From: Paramyrothecium sp. XJ0827
Lineage: Eukaryota; Ascomycota; Sordariomycetes; Hypocreales; Stachybotryaceae
Length of the DNA: 64,000 nt
NCBI GenBank assembly: GCA_020881915.1
Contig: JAJFPB010000004.1
Span: 3,968,001-4,032,000, forward strand
Direction of reading: 5' to 3'
Under the pieces are notes generated by a model, which saw only the letters and a list, made by a program, of their open reading frames with translations, was not told the DNA's origin and did not search any database. The position numbers and the translations under genes are program-made. Positions 1 through 10,895 of this stretch are shown here, piece after piece. Numbering within the stretch: the first letter of the stretch is position 1; each line of letters starts with the position of its first letter.

Positions 1-3000
1 AATCACAGACCCCAATCTTTCTAGGTAATAGTCCCAGTCTAACAGGGCTCGTGGGTCGGTATCAGCAGGCTCCTCCTTGAGCCACTTCTTCAGGTATGTC
101 CTCTTAACGGTTTCGTCGGCGGAGAAAATGGCAACGGGCACTGCACGTTCAGTGACAGGAGCATGCTTGGGCCGGGCGCAGATGATGAACTTGCAGTTCA
201 AGCCCTTGTCCTTGACCATGCCTTCACCCAGGAAATCCGCCAAACGTTTGGCCGTAGTGATACTTGTCGACTTTTGAGACCCGTACTCCTCCAACGTCTT
301 GCTCATGCTGCGGTTTTCTGAAATCAGCTCCATGAGCTCCTCGTCCGCCAGGGTCGAGCCTTTGCTGTGCAGCACATCCAGCCAGCGATTCGCAACCTTT
401 GCGACGGCGGTGTAGCATTCTGTCAAGTCTTTCCCGTCCAGGAAAAATTTGAAGATTTGTTGTTGAAAGATCTTGATGAGCTTCAGCTCACCACGACGTT
501 TCACTTCGAAGCCCTTCAGCTCGGCGAGACTGCCGTCGTCGTTGAACACTGCATATCGCTTTTTCAAGTTCTTGTCCTCCTCCTTTGAGGTGGGCAGAAC
601 CATGGCCTTGTACGGACCATCAACCTCGAAAAAGATGGAGTTGTCGCTGTGGGTTTCATACTTGAACGTCTTTTCGTCGACCAAAGTTTGGTACTGGTGA
701 TTGGTGAAGCGGTCATGAACCAGATGATTCAACATGACACAGGGATATGATATGTTCATCTTCTTTCCATTCTTGAGCTTGAATGAGAAATTCTCAGGGA
801 AAGTTGCTGGCAGCATACACCAGATACCGTCGGTGTCCAGTTCGAGTGGCCGCCCGAGGCGTTCCACGAGCTGCCGGGCAAGCTGAATGATGGTCGCGCC
901 GGTCAAGCAGGTAACGCCTGCCATCTCCATTGAATACCATCGCGAACCTTTTCTCATGACGTAGCCGTAGAAAGAGTTGAGAATGACTTTGTGAGCGAGC
1001 TGTAAGGAATCATACAAAATGATCATCTTCTTGGCAGCATCCACTTCACTGGGTGTCGCACCAGAGCCCTTCAGTTGCTCTGTTTTGCCCTTCCACACTT
1101 TGGCTTTTCCCTTATAATCATAACGACGATCACGGAAATCTCGCACCGTGTTGATATAGAAAGGGTTCTCCCGTTGACAGATAATCGCTTCCCGGACAAT
1201 GGTGGTAGAGTCGTGGATCTTGTGGTAAACCTTTTGCGAGTATAATTGCAGACGTTTCCGCACTAGAGCTGCCTGTTCATCTAAGCTCAGATCTTGGAAA
1301 GTTCGCATCGGCGCATTTGGATACTTGCCCGGGAACTTCTCGTTTTCCAGGGTATTTCTGATCATGTTGTACTCATCACGCTTCGCAGGTATGTACTCTC
1401 CTCGCCAGGCCCAGGGCATGCGTCGATCACAAGTCTTTCCCGGGCGGTTGAAGTCGCAGGCTGCACAATCAGACTCATTGATCATAGAATCGGGTTGAAG
1501 ACGGTTTGTGGTCATGATGTTCGGATACATAGAAGCAACATCAAGATGGTAGATCAAAGGCGCCTCGTTTCGATTTGGCGTTTCTTTTAGCTTCATCAGG
1601 CGTTTCGAGATCTGTTCCTTGACCTCATCGTAGTTTTCCACGTCTTCTAGCTTCTTCTTCTCCTCGACCGTGATGGCAAACTTGAGCGCGGCGTCTAGAT
1701 CCCGTAGAAGCTCGTCCACAGCAGTTGGATCAACAGCAAAGTCCACTGGGATGTCAGATCGAAACACGCCAGCCTCGATACTCTCGACGTGACCACCAAC
1801 GTAGGTTTCTGAGTCGAGTAGATGACCATCCCAAAAAGCTTCACGGGGTGAAATGTACTTATTTGGCAGCACGATCTCCTTTTGGTATGCCTGCACCATC
1901 AACAACATCTCGCACAGCGTACCAGTACCCTTTCGCAAGGCATCGTCACCGCCCAGTGGCAGAATGGTACATAGGGAGAAGATGAAAGGATGCACATATT
2001 TCATGTACAAATAGTAGGTTGCGACAGCATCGGAAACCGAGTATTCAGCCAGGGTTTGTGGTCGTTCACTCGCATACGGCGTCATCAGTTCCGGATCGAG
2101 CTCGTCAGGATCGTAACCAAGCTTGGCAACCGTGACAGCCTTCAGGCCTCGTGATCCCTGCGGTAAATATGAGTCTCGGTTGACCCAGTGGAAGCAGTCC
2201 ATGTGAACGCTGTAGTTGCATTTGAACTGGTCTTCGCTGTCCTTCTTCCAACCAATCTCTTGATACATGTCGATTCCATTGACGCTTGCTCTGGTTTCGA
2301 CGAACGGCCAATCGAAGAAGTCACCGTTGTAAGTGGCAATGACGGTAGGTCGCGCCTCCTTAATGTGCAGGAAGAATCTCTCGATAACAGCCTTTTCGTC
2401 GGGCTCATTAAAAATCATAAAAGGTCCAGGATATTCTGGCTTTGGAGTGTAGTCGAAATCACCAATGTCTTCCGAGATGATTTCTCGGTTCGTAATGAGG
2501 AATCCTTGCCCGTCAATCATGTATGAAATCATCATGATTTGATCGGTTGCAGCATCGGGAAATTTCAGAGGCTGCTTGCTCGTCTCAATATCGAAGGCCA
2601 ATACAACTGGATCGGCAGGCAGCGACCTCCCCTCGTTGGGTAACACCTTTGTCACGCCGTGCTTCGCCTCGATATAGTACCAAAGGCCGACTCGTATGTC
2701 TGGAAAGGGTCAACGACAAGTAAGAAAGAGGCTTCGGATCGACTTACCCAGATCTATCATTACTCTAACATGGTAAGGAACATCGTATTCTCGTATATCG
2801 ACAATGAAGTCGCTCGCATCGGCAAATGAGTTAGTCATGGGTCGTTCGTCGTCTCGTAAATCATCAAAAAGGTCAAAGTTGCCGTTGTTGCTGGAAGACG
2901 TTAGAACGAGCGCTGGACGTGCAGCTGGGTGGTCAACTTACGTAGCAACCTCTGCGTATGCATCCATGGCATTCATGTTCTTCTTATTCTTCTCCGCAAC

Positions 3001-3552
3001 GGGCATAATATCTTTTCGTGCAGCCAGCAGATCGTTGACATTGGCAAACCGTAGCTCAAGGAAAGTTCTGCGGTAGCCGAGTAAATGATTAGGCATCTTC
3101 AGATCGTCCTTCTCCAGCTTCTTGACGGTCTTCACGACGCCACCACCTGCTACACGCTTGATCCATTCCTCGACCTCTGACTCGTGCCCTTTTTTTACGG
3201 CTATCAGGAAGTATGGTTCGTATTCGATCGTCGCTTTGAAGGTCGATCCGTCTTCCTCGATGAAGTAGCAATCCAGCGCGGCTCGGCCGCCTGGTATCCT
3301 GTCGTCTTCAATTGATGTGGGCTGGACATTAACAAGCCACCCCTCCTTCCTCTTCCCACTATCGTAGCGAGCAAAGCCCATCTTCTCGTCAATGGTGTGT
3401 GCAAGTCGCGTACGTTCCCACTTCTCGTCGGCAGAGGTTCCTTCAGCCCTACTCGATGCCGCAAACGTCCTTGTTGATCTGGGGCCATGGTAGGCTTGTT
3501 TGCCGCCTCGGCGGAAGCCCTTCTGAGGGCGGCGAAGGCTGGTGTTGGGCAT
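1..3552 (-). CDS. POL2: DNA polymerase epsilon catalytic subunit, 5' part (partial)
   Basis: Catalytic subunit of the leading-strand replicative polymerase, acting in the nucleus. The gene runs off the left edge, so only the N-terminal half is present. Exons read 3552-2942, 2890-2748 and 2699-1; both introns have GTAAGT donors and CAG acceptors. The start is the ATG at 3552 (MPNTSLRR); an in-frame codon slightly upstream is TTG. Visible motifs are exonuclease Exo I (AFDIET, near 2600), polymerase motif A ([10 protein letters not shown], near 1520), the cysteine pair [15 protein letters not shown] near 1460 expected for the Pol2 iron-sulfur site, motif B ([16 protein letters not shown], near 960) and motif C ([11 protein letters not shown], near 830). 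The third exon stays open to the edge, as expected for a protein of over 2,000 residues. It shares its upstream region with COX20. Identification is firm. Confidence 0.96.
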
Positions 3553-4053
3553 TTTGAACAAGAGCCCAGGTAGGCCAGGTTAACGTGAGGGAGGAACTCG
3601 TGCCTCGTCTCTATAGCACGCCGTCATGGATCGTATCAACCGACGCCAAGATGACCTATGCACCAGGACTCCCAAAAGAAATCAGACCGGTGAAAGGAAT
3701 GCGATGAATCAACTTGTGAGACGTGCCAGGCTTGAATTGTCCTGGGACAGGGCTACGTGAGGATTCGGCTTAAGTGGGCAATTAAAGAAAACGCGTCTTT
3801 ACGCGCTCGACGCGACGCCCATTTACGGCAGAGCACCACCTCGACTTTGCCCCACCACGGCCTACCATCCCTGTGACAGTGGGCCGGGCCGCTAGAAGGT
3901 ACGTACCCAACGTGCTCCGGCTCATTGCAGGCGAGAGGCCGATATTTTCGATCTTGCTACGGCGTCATTGTCACCCACCCATCCCGGGCTTTCAACCGTG
4001 CAAGCACATTGAGGCCGTTCATGCATGCGGCTGCGCCAGAAAGGTAGCCGGAA
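3553..4053. promoter_or_regulatory. Divergent POL2/COX20 promoter
   Basis: About 500 bp between two divergent start codons. The notable content is a cluster of CGCG motifs at 3791-3815, including a perfect ACGCGT at 3791-3796, the MluI cell-cycle box that drives G1/S genes in yeasts. It lies about 240 bp upstream of the POL2 ATG. No other gene is visible here. Confidence 0.5.
3791..3796. promoter_or_regulatory. MluI cell-cycle box (ACGCGT)
   Basis: Perfect palindromic ACGCGT, followed by TACGCGC at 3800-3806 and GACGCGA at 3809-3815. In yeasts this site is bound by MBF at DNA-replication genes. Its position 239 bp upstream of POL2 fits that role, but binding is inferred. Confidence 0.45.
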
Positions 4054-4640
4054 ATGGCAGGGAACGCTCAGGATGGACAGCCAGGCCCGGACGAAAAGAC
4101 GTTGCACGTCTGGGGAAAGCCCCTAGAGCACCAAGCTGTCCCCGAGGGCAGCGCTCCAGTGACGCCACCGTCGAGGCCGACGCTGTCCGAAACAGTATCT
4201 TCCATCACTAAGGATGATTTCTTAAACGTGCCGAATACACCATGCTCGCGAGAGGGCCTCCTGACCGGCATAGCGACCGGCGCCGGCGTTGGTGGACTGA
4301 AATTCGTTATTAACGGTATGAAAGGCCATCCCCTCCACTGCAGACAACATCTCGTGCCGCGGCTAACAGCAGTGCCTTAGGCAAAGCCAAGAGCGCCGCA
4401 AACTGGGCGGTGGGATTCTTCATCCTAGCCAGCACAGGCTCATACGAGTATTGCCAGTACCGCCGACGGGCCGAGCGCATCGCGATGAAGCGCAGCATCG
4501 AGATTGTCCACGAGAAGAGAAAGGCGCAACTGGCGGAAGAGAGGGCAGAGAGACTGAAACAAGCGCAGTTGCAGGAACAGGCTCAGGCCCAAGCCCAGGT
4601 AGAGAAGACCGCACAGAAATCTTGGTATAAATTTTGGTAA
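4054..4640 (+). CDS. COX20: Cytochrome c oxidase assembly factor COX20
   Basis: Chaperone of the mitochondrial inner membrane that handles newly made Cox2 during complex IV assembly. Exons 4054-4315 and 4381-4640, joined in frame across a 65-nt intron (GTATGA donor, CCTTAG acceptor), give 173 aa. The Cox20 signature is visible: PCSREGLLTGIATGAGVGGL (about residues 67-86) begins the first membrane span, and NWAVGFFILASTGSYEYCQY forms the second, followed by a basic RRR stretch. A charged, coiled-coil-like C-terminal tail is rich in A, Q and E and ends KSWYKFW. No cleavable presequence is obvious, as usual for this family. It diverges from POL2. Confidence 0.88.
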
Positions 4641-4952
4641 AAACAATCAGACTCATGGTCTGTGTACTATATAATGTACCAACAGCTTGTTCTTACCAGT
4701 AACACGTTGCACAAGGCATAGGTATTGGCCTTTGTTGCCCTGGTCACTACTTCACATGCGCCTATACTGAGGCTCTTGAAATTAAATTGAAAGCTTTTTT
4801 GGAGGCCGTGTCGAGTTCGTATAAAATTAATTGCATAGTCTCGTGTCGTTTTACGGGACGTCCATGTGATTCGCCATAACGCCATGCCTTGCGCAAGTTG
4901 CCGCTGTGAAATGCCCTCCCAGTCGTGCTTCTCCCAACTCTTCTACCCAATT
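4641..4952. other. Convergent intergenic spacer
   Basis: Shared 3' region between COX20 (plus) and the hypothetical gene ending at 4953 (minus). It is fairly AT-rich. I see no gene or structured element; it should hold both polyadenylation regions. Confidence 0.5.
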
Positions 4953-5783
4953 TCAACCCGTCGTGACCGCAATATTCTGATGTTCTGCCTCCGTAAACCT
5001 AACCTTTCTCGAGGGTGACTTTTCACCCGGTCCAAATGTGATTGACGAAGCACCCCGTCGCCGCTGGTTCCGTTTGGCCCTTGCATCGCTCTCCTCTCGC
5101 TTACGATACTCGGCCATCTGCTGTCTTCGTTTCAAAGATCGGGCATGAGCTAGGGCGGGAGTCGGCTTGAACCCGATGCCATTGATGCCCATGCCGTCGT
5201 CATCCTCGTCATCAGGGTCGTACACAGTGATTTCGTCTTCATGCCAGGTCAACGCAGCCCTGACCGGGTCGATAATTTCCATTTCATCATCGCCATCATC
5301 GTCAACATCGTCCTGGGTTTCATCAGGCACAGGTGTGCGCTTGAAGCGAAGCGGCGGGGTACCAGCCCGCTTTCTGGTTCTTGATTTTGATTCGGAGAGG
5401 CGGTTGATAGAGGGATACGACTTTTGTAGTCCTTCCGTCGCAATTGCAGGGACGTCTGGCTGAGGCACAGTCGCTGGGATACTGTCTGCTGGGTTGTCCG
5501 GGAGGGACCTAGGAATTTCGGGGGCATCCTGCATCGTCGCATCTTGTTTCTGGCGCTTAGATATGGATTCTGCGGTATCGCCATGATCTTCAGCTGGCAC
5601 TACCCCACCTTCCAGCGCAAGCCCACAGAACTTGTGTGTGACTTTTGAGCTGGGGCTATTGTCGCCATCCTCGGATGGAAGATTTCTCGAAAGGTCGAAA
5701 GAGAACGAGATCGGGGCAAGAATAGTATCTTCCCCACGCTTGCGTTTCGGTGTGATCATCGGTGACGGGGACGCCATGCTCAT
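4953..5783 (-). CDS. Conserved-looking hypothetical nuclear protein
   Basis: Single-exon gene of 276 aa that I do not recognise. Visible features are an N-terminal TPKRKRGED basic patch resembling a nuclear localisation signal, a central low-complexity part with a long acidic run (DDVDDDGDDEMEIID and DPDDEDDDG, about residues 160-200), and a conserved-looking segment GFKPTPALAHARSLKRRQQM running into a strongly basic, helical stretch (AEYRKREESDARAKRNQRRR) near the C terminus. The alternating acidic and basic charge pattern suggests a chromatin or RNP-associated protein, which is inference only. The start is the first ATG of the frame at 5783; a second Met lies two codons later. It diverges from the aldose epimerase gene. 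Confidence 0.75.
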   Translation of the reverse strand: MSMASPSPMITPKRKRGEDTILAPISFSFDLSRNLPSEDGDNSPSSKVTHKFCGLALEGGVVPAEDHGDTAESISKRQKQDATMQDAPEIPRSLPDNPADSIPATVPQPDVPAIATEGLQKSYPSINRLSESKSRTRKRAGTPPLRFKRTPVPDETQDDVDDDGDDEMEIIDPVRAALTWHEDEITVYDPDDEDDDGMGINGIGFKPTPALAHARSLKRRQQMAEYRKREESDARAKRNQRRRGASSITFGPGEKSPSRKVRFTEAEHQNIAVTTG

Positions 5784-6982
5784 TGCTGATGATGAAAGTG
5801 CAGTCGGTTACTTAGTGGCAGGTGTACGGTGGGAGGCGAGAGGCGACGAGGTCACACTGTGTTCAGGAGTCCATTACACAGAGGCGTTCGGGACAGGCTG
5901 TCGTGTGGTCGTCGTTTGTGAAGCTGGGCAATTGCACAAAGGCCCAGCAAAAATTGGTCGCAAGGAATTGCAATGCGAAGGTGAGGCAAGGGAGGTAGGT
6001 TAGTAGTTGGCTGAACTCAACTACTGCACCCAGGAACAGGAACCCGAGTCCAGTCGGTCAGCTGTTCTAGGACGGCGCCTGGCGCAAGACATTTCGACCT
6101 CGATAAGGCACCAAGAAGTATAACCAAGCAAACTGTAGGCCAGAGGGGTACTTCGGCGGTACTGAGTCTTGAGGTACCTGCCGGCCCTTGCGGTTCGACT
6201 CCACGTGGCTCTCCCATTCAATGGATCGCCCTGCCTTAACTTGGCCTTGCCTTGCCTTGCATTCATGCATTGACCGACGTGGCGACGCCCATGCGCCCAC
6301 ATATAAGTCGAGTTTTGAGATATCAAGAGGTCAAGAACGGGCTGTCATAACTCGACCATGCCACTTTCAGAACGACGATTCACCCACGCGGATGCACCAG
6401 GCCCCGACCCTTGAGCAGAGATGTCCCGAGAAAGCGGAGCGGGAAGCGGGTAAAATGGTCGATCCAAGAGCCCTGCGTCTCCTCCTTCCCCCTGGCCTGT
6501 CCTCGGGGTTTCACCAGCGAAGTGTGTGCGTGTGAGCTCCAAGAGCTACCTTACCTTGCACTAAAAGAGCTACCCCGCTGCGTCTGTTGGCCGTAGCAAA
6601 TCACCCCGCAGCAGCACCTCATCTTTGCCCAGGCGAACGATGGATGTCGCGCCGCCCGACACGAAAAAAGACCCAGCAAACGTAGCACTGGTGTGGGTGA
6701 CCCTTTTGGATATATCCGACGGACGGGGCTCTGGCAGATTAGATGGATCCAGAAACGTCATTATAGGCTGAAGTCGAGTGTTCCCCACGCCTTGGCTTTC
6801 CCATCCAGCTCCTTGGATGCATTTAAGAAGCTGTTCTCGCTCGCGCGGAACCCAGCCGCCGTAGAACCGTTTGAACTTCCTTGGCTACCGTGTCTAGTTT
6901 GGAGTGCTACAAATAACGCAACGTGTGTCGCAAAGTCCAGGCTTACCAAACTGCTCGAGTAGAAACTTTCCAAATATTCATC
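5784..6982. promoter_or_regulatory. Divergent promoter, hypothetical gene / aldose 1-epimerase
   Basis: A 1.2-kb gene-free region between divergent starts. It contains a short CCTTG pentamer repeat around 6245-6260 and no convincing ORF. A stretch near 6187-6205 superficially resembles a tRNA T-arm but does not fold into a tRNA. Confidence 0.45.
6245..6260. repeat. Short CCTTG pentamer repeat
   Basis: Three tandem copies of CCTTG in the promoter of the epimerase gene. Simple low-complexity DNA; no function is implied. Confidence 0.5.
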
Positions 6983-8005
6983 ATGACGGACGCGCCCTTC
7001 ACCTTCCTGCCCCTCGGTGCCATCATCCAGACCTTTGTCGTCAACGGCACCAACATCGTCCAGGGCTTCCCGACCCAGGATCAGTACGTCCAGCACAACG
7101 GCCCCTACTTTGGCGAGACCATCGGTCGTGTCGCCAACCGTATCAAGGGCGCCAAGCTCGACGACGTCAACGGCAAGTCCTACGACCTCATCGCCAATGA
7201 GGGCCCCAACAGTCTGCACGGTGGCAAGGAGGGCTGGGGTAAGCGCCTCTGGAACGGCCCCAAGCCTGTCGGTACCCGCGAGATCCCCGGCGTCGAGGGA
7301 CTGAAGGGTGGTGAGAGCGTCGAGTTCTCCCTTGTCAGCGAAGATGGCGATCAGGGCTACCCTGGCACTGTCGAGACCAAGGTCATCTACACCACCGGCA
7401 CGCAGGACGTGAACGGCAAGGAGGCTATCGTCCTTGGTATCGAGTACGAGGCCAAGCTGGTTGGCGGCGCCGACGAGACCGTCATCAACCTGACCAACCA
7501 CTCCTACTTCAACCTCAGCGGCGACTCAACCATCGAGGGCACCGTTCTCACCCTGCACACCAACCAGCACCTGCCCATCGACTCGCAGGCCATTCCCACT
7601 GGTGGCGCGACCCCCTTTGAGGCTGTCGACACCCGCGAGCCTTTCCAGCTTGGCCCCAAGCGGGCCGTAGTTGACCACGCCTTCATCGTGAACACCGACT
7701 CGTCCACCATCCCCATAGACACTCGCTCGGAGCCTCTGGTTCGCAATCTGGCGGCCCACCACCCGAAGACAGGCATCCACCTTGAAGTCTACAGCACGGA
7801 GCCCGCCTTCCAAGTTTATGACGGCAGCGGCATCAACGTCCCCGAGGTCGAGGGCGCCCCTGCTCGCGGCGCTCACAGCGGTTTCTGCTGCGAGCCCAGC
7901 CGCTACATCAACGCCGCCAACACGCCCGAGTGGAAGAACCAGGTGCTACTGAAGAAGGGGGAGACGTACGGTGCTAGGATTGTTTACAAGGGTTGGTCAG
8001 AATAA
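6983..8005 (+). CDS. Aldose 1-epimerase (galactose mutarotase)
   Basis: Interconverts alpha and beta anomers of hexoses, feeding the Leloir galactose pathway and general sugar metabolism in the cytosol. Single exon, 340 aa, typical for the GalM family. Motifs: FGETIGRVANRI (about 43-54), GPNSLHGGKEGWGKRLW with catalytic His79, LTNHSYFNLSG with catalytic His173, and GFCCEPSRYIN with the presumed catalytic base Glu304. The ATG at 6983 is chosen because it directly precedes the family's conserved start; the frame stays open for 20 codons upstream, but that extension does not look like protein. Codon usage is strongly C-ending, suggesting high expression. It stands alone, without GAL1/GAL7-type neighbours. 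Confidence 0.93.
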   Translation: MTDAPFTFLPLGAIIQTFVVNGTNIVQGFPTQDQYVQHNGPYFGETIGRVANRIKGAKLDDVNGKSYDLIANEGPNSLHGGKEGWGKRLWNGPKPVGTREIPGVEGLKGGESVEFSLVSEDGDQGYPGTVETKVIYTTGTQDVNGKEAIVLGIEYEAKLVGGADETVINLTNHSYFNLSGDSTIEGTVLTLHTNQHLPIDSQAIPTGGATPFEAVDTREPFQLGPKRAVVDHAFIVNTDSSTIPIDTRSEPLVRNLAAHHPKTGIHLEVYSTEPAFQVYDGSGINVPEVEGAPARGAHSGFCCEPSRYINAANTPEWKNQVLLKKGETYGARIVYKGWSE

Positions 8006-8184
8006 GCATAATAACCAGCCGTTAATAATTCCCATGTTCCGTTTCTTTCGCACGTCGATTGCGCACCATGATATCGTACACGTGAGCTCGTAACAGTTGT
8101 TCGTCCCCTTACTTACACATCCTATCGAATCAGCGCGTGTCGCATTAGACAGACAAAATCGCGACACCGCCTCTGTGGTATCGG

Positions 8185-9370
8185 TCAATCCGAGTCACTT
8201 TCATCCCCCAGAAAAGCCAAATCAGCTTGGGCTCTTTTGCGTCTCGCAGCAAAGGTGTTATCTTCATCCGTCTCGTCATTTTCTTCGCCGGGCTCGCTTC
8301 CTTCACTGTCATCCACTTTCGTGTTCTTGCTCTTGGAACGGCTTGCCCGTGTGCCAGTGCCCGTACCCCACAGACGATCCATCTCTCGAGCGGCCTCGAC
8401 GTCTGCGAGCAGCTCTCTGTTTTCCTTGATTTCGCGCGCTTTTGCCTCCGAGAAACGGCCCTCCATACCGATATCTGCAAGCATTTTCTTCAGGTGACGG
8501 ATTTTGGCTTTCGCGTCATCGCCGTATTGCTTCAGCTCGTTGTGCCACAGCTTACGAACTCCGCATTTGATAAGCTGCGATTGCAGCTTCTTCACCTCTG
8601 ATTCATGAGGGTCTTCGGGGGTGGGTGTGCTCTTTTTCGTCGCCTTTGACTGTTTTGGTGCCTTGGCGACTGTCTCCTTCTTTTGACCCTTTTTGCGCTT
8701 CGTTGGGGGTGGTTCGTCTATTACATCCGAGTACTCATCTTCCTCGGCAATCTCTTTTGGGGCGTCTTCAGCCTTTGCAGAAACCTTGTTCTCATCGTCT
8801 GATTTATCTTTCATTTCGTCGTCATCCTCCTCCTCCTCCTCCTCAACAACATCTTTTCGCTGCATAGGGGGCGCGCTATCTTCCAAGGTGCCGTCGTCTT
8901 CCTTTGCCGTCGGTTTTTTTGCTTGGCGCACTTTCGTCTTGGGTTTCTTGCCTATGTGCCGTCCCTCGTCGGCGCTTCCGTCGCTGGGGGCCTCTTGTAA
9001 GGATTTCTCATTCTTCGATGACCGCTTCTGCCGTTTTGCTTTGGGTTGCTGCGGCTCGGGGGAGTCACGTTTCGTCTCGCTGCTGGCATCAGGGTCCCAG
9101 CCGTCTAGGAGTTTGTTCTAGGCTGTTCAGTCGAATGCTATAATGGTTGAGGGGCCCCGCATGACCAAGACTTACGACATATTCCTTGATTAGAGACTTG
9201 CTCTTTTGTTTCCAATCTCCATTAGAAAGAAACCCGTCCTCTAGGTCCAATTTCTCTTCCACATGCTGGCGGATTTTGTTGACTGATGTACTGTCCGGAT
9301 CATCCTTCCACACCTCGCAGGTGCTTCTAATGAGAGCTCCCTCGATGGTCTTGGCCGACGGCGGCGCCAT
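8185..9370 (-). CDS. HIRIP3-like histone chaperone with DEK C-terminal domain
   Basis: Probable nuclear histone H2A/H2B-type chaperone of the HIRA-interacting protein 3 family. Exons 9370-9176 and 9117-8185 give 375 aa; the 58-nt intron has a GTAAGT donor and a CTAG acceptor and falls exactly between codons. Residues 1-65 form a DEK_C-like helical domain (ALIRSTCEVW ... SLIKEYV). The middle is low-complexity, basic and acidic, with a poly-Glu/Asp run (EEEEEEDDDE). The C-terminal HIRIP3 signature follows: KLQSQLIKCGVRKLW, then RHLKKMLADIGMEGRFSEAK, then an acidic tail ending GDESDSD. Both domains together argue against a plain DEK protein. It diverges from MDM35. Family assignment is from memory of the signature. 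Confidence 0.78.
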
Positions 9371-9757
9371 CAGAGACTAGGACTGCGATTTTTTGGCGAA
9401 TAGTATTACTAGACGTCGATGAAGCTGTAGGGATTAGGAGGCTGGGCAGCCAAGAACAATTGACCCGGCGCACGCTGCTTGTGGGTGGGCAACAGCTGAA
9501 GACGGAGATCGCGACTTACGCGACGAGCGTCCGCGCCGTGATCGATTTAGAGCTGGCCGAGGTGGAGATCGTTACTCTAAGGAAGGAGCACTAATCCCGA
9601 TTTGGCCTCCAAGCTTCGACCAATAGCGACAGCGGTCACTCACTTTTGTTGCCACAGGCCAAAACTCCTTCATAGCCCAGCAGTCTCAGTAATTAGCTGG
9701 TGCTTCCAGCCGTCCACCTCACAGCGCCCTCTCTTACATACCATTCTACAGCTCATC
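9371..9757. promoter_or_regulatory. Divergent HIRIP3-like / MDM35 promoter
   Basis: A 387-bp region between two divergent starts. No gene, clear TATA box or repeat is seen. Confidence 0.4.
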
Positions 9758-10221
9758 ATGTCCGCCTCACTTGCGCCAGAGTGCAATGATATCAAGGAGT
9801 AAGCTTGACCCCAGAACAGTCACTTCCACCCATGGAACTAACAAAGCACAGGCGCTACGATACGTGCTTCTTGAAGTGGTACAGCGAAAGTGAGATGAAG
9901 ATGAGGTCGTGACGTCGAACCAAGGACAGCTACTGACCGAACCAGAATACCTCAGGGGTGGGGAGAAAGACAACAGCGCCTGCGCCGACCTGTTCAAAGA
10001 CTATCAGAAATGCTTGCATGTACGCATGGCTCTCGTCAATCCCTGAATTGCTGAGGCTGACTGAAGTTGTTGTAGGTTGCTCTGAAGGAGAGAGGCATAG
10101 ACAAACTACTAGAAGAGGCGCGAGAAGACAATAAAGAAAATGATGTGAGGATACTAGGCCCACGGAGTAAGTGAACTGACAAGGATGCTTCCTTGCTGGT
10201 TACTGACGGTTCACAGAATAG
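9758..10221 (+). CDS. MDM35: Mitochondrial intermembrane-space protein Mdm35 (TRIAP1)
   Basis: Small twin CX9C protein that partners Ups1/Ups2 (PRELI) lipid-transfer proteins in the intermembrane space. The gene is split into five coding exons: 9758-9798, 9852-9889, 9946-10019, 10076-10166 and 10217-10221, giving 82 aa. All junctions keep the frame, with GTAAGC, GTGAGA, GTACGC and GTAAGT donors. The first CX9C is C-NDIKERYDT-C and the second is C-ADLFKDYQK-C, separated by FLKWYSEKYLRGGEKDNSA. A charged tail follows (KERGIDKLLEEAREDNKEND). The last coding exon carries only two bases and the stop codon. It is too fragmented to appear as one open frame, but the two cysteine motifs and the spacing make it certain. 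Confidence 0.93.
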
Positions 10222-10895
10222 TGCAGGGCTCTGTGCTTCCTCAAAATAGCCGCGCGTTCAAGTCGATGTGCGGAAAGGTTCCTCAGGTTTCTGAAGGATA
10301 AACTGTATACTAGTCAGCATTTAGCATATAATCACATCCACAGGACGTCAACTAGGTGAAAGAATATAGACCGGCCAGCTCTTGGCGATTCTCCCATGTC
10401 ACTCACTCCTGCATTCGGTGCAATTGTGAAGCCATCATGACGGGCAGATCAACTACCATCTCATGTACCAGGTTGAAAGGCATGCCGGCATTTGATTCGC
10501 CGATCGAACCACCGCCCCCAAGAGCTTAGTGCTTGGTGGTGGGGGGCTTCCTGGAAAGCTAGCGACACCTGGCCAAGGGTCAATCGATAAGACGGGCTAC
10601 ACACGTAGCCATCTGAACTGATGCGCCTACGCAATGTCCAAAAGCAAGGGGGCCAACTTCCGCTTCTTGCGTTGACCTCTCCAACCCGCCCAGCCACGAG
10701 AACCTCCAAAACTACCGCGCGCGCTCCCTCTCTATTTCGACCGTTTGCTCAGAACAGCTGTGCCACTGCATTGCGACCGCCGGCCAGTCCCCGATCCGTC
10801 AACGATCTCTTGCTGTCCGCATCCCACATCCCACTTTCTTCCCCATCTAGAGGCCGTGTCTAGGTGGGCATGCGCTACTAGGAGGAGCACGCTCT
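10222..10895. promoter_or_regulatory. Gene-free spacer, MDM35 to small membrane-protein gene
   Basis: About 670 bp holding the MDM35 3' region and the promoter and leader of the next two tandem genes. The last 200 bp is pyrimidine-rich, like a fungal promoter/leader. No ORF I would trust. Confidence 0.4.

Noticed and set aside
6120..6215. tRNA-like T-arm (GGTTCGACTCC)
   Set aside because: The T stem has a mismatch and no matching acceptor, D or anticodon arms could be drawn on either strand.
6761..7501. 246-codon minus-strand ORF opposite the aldose epimerase
   Set aside because: Antisense shadow of a strongly codon-biased gene.
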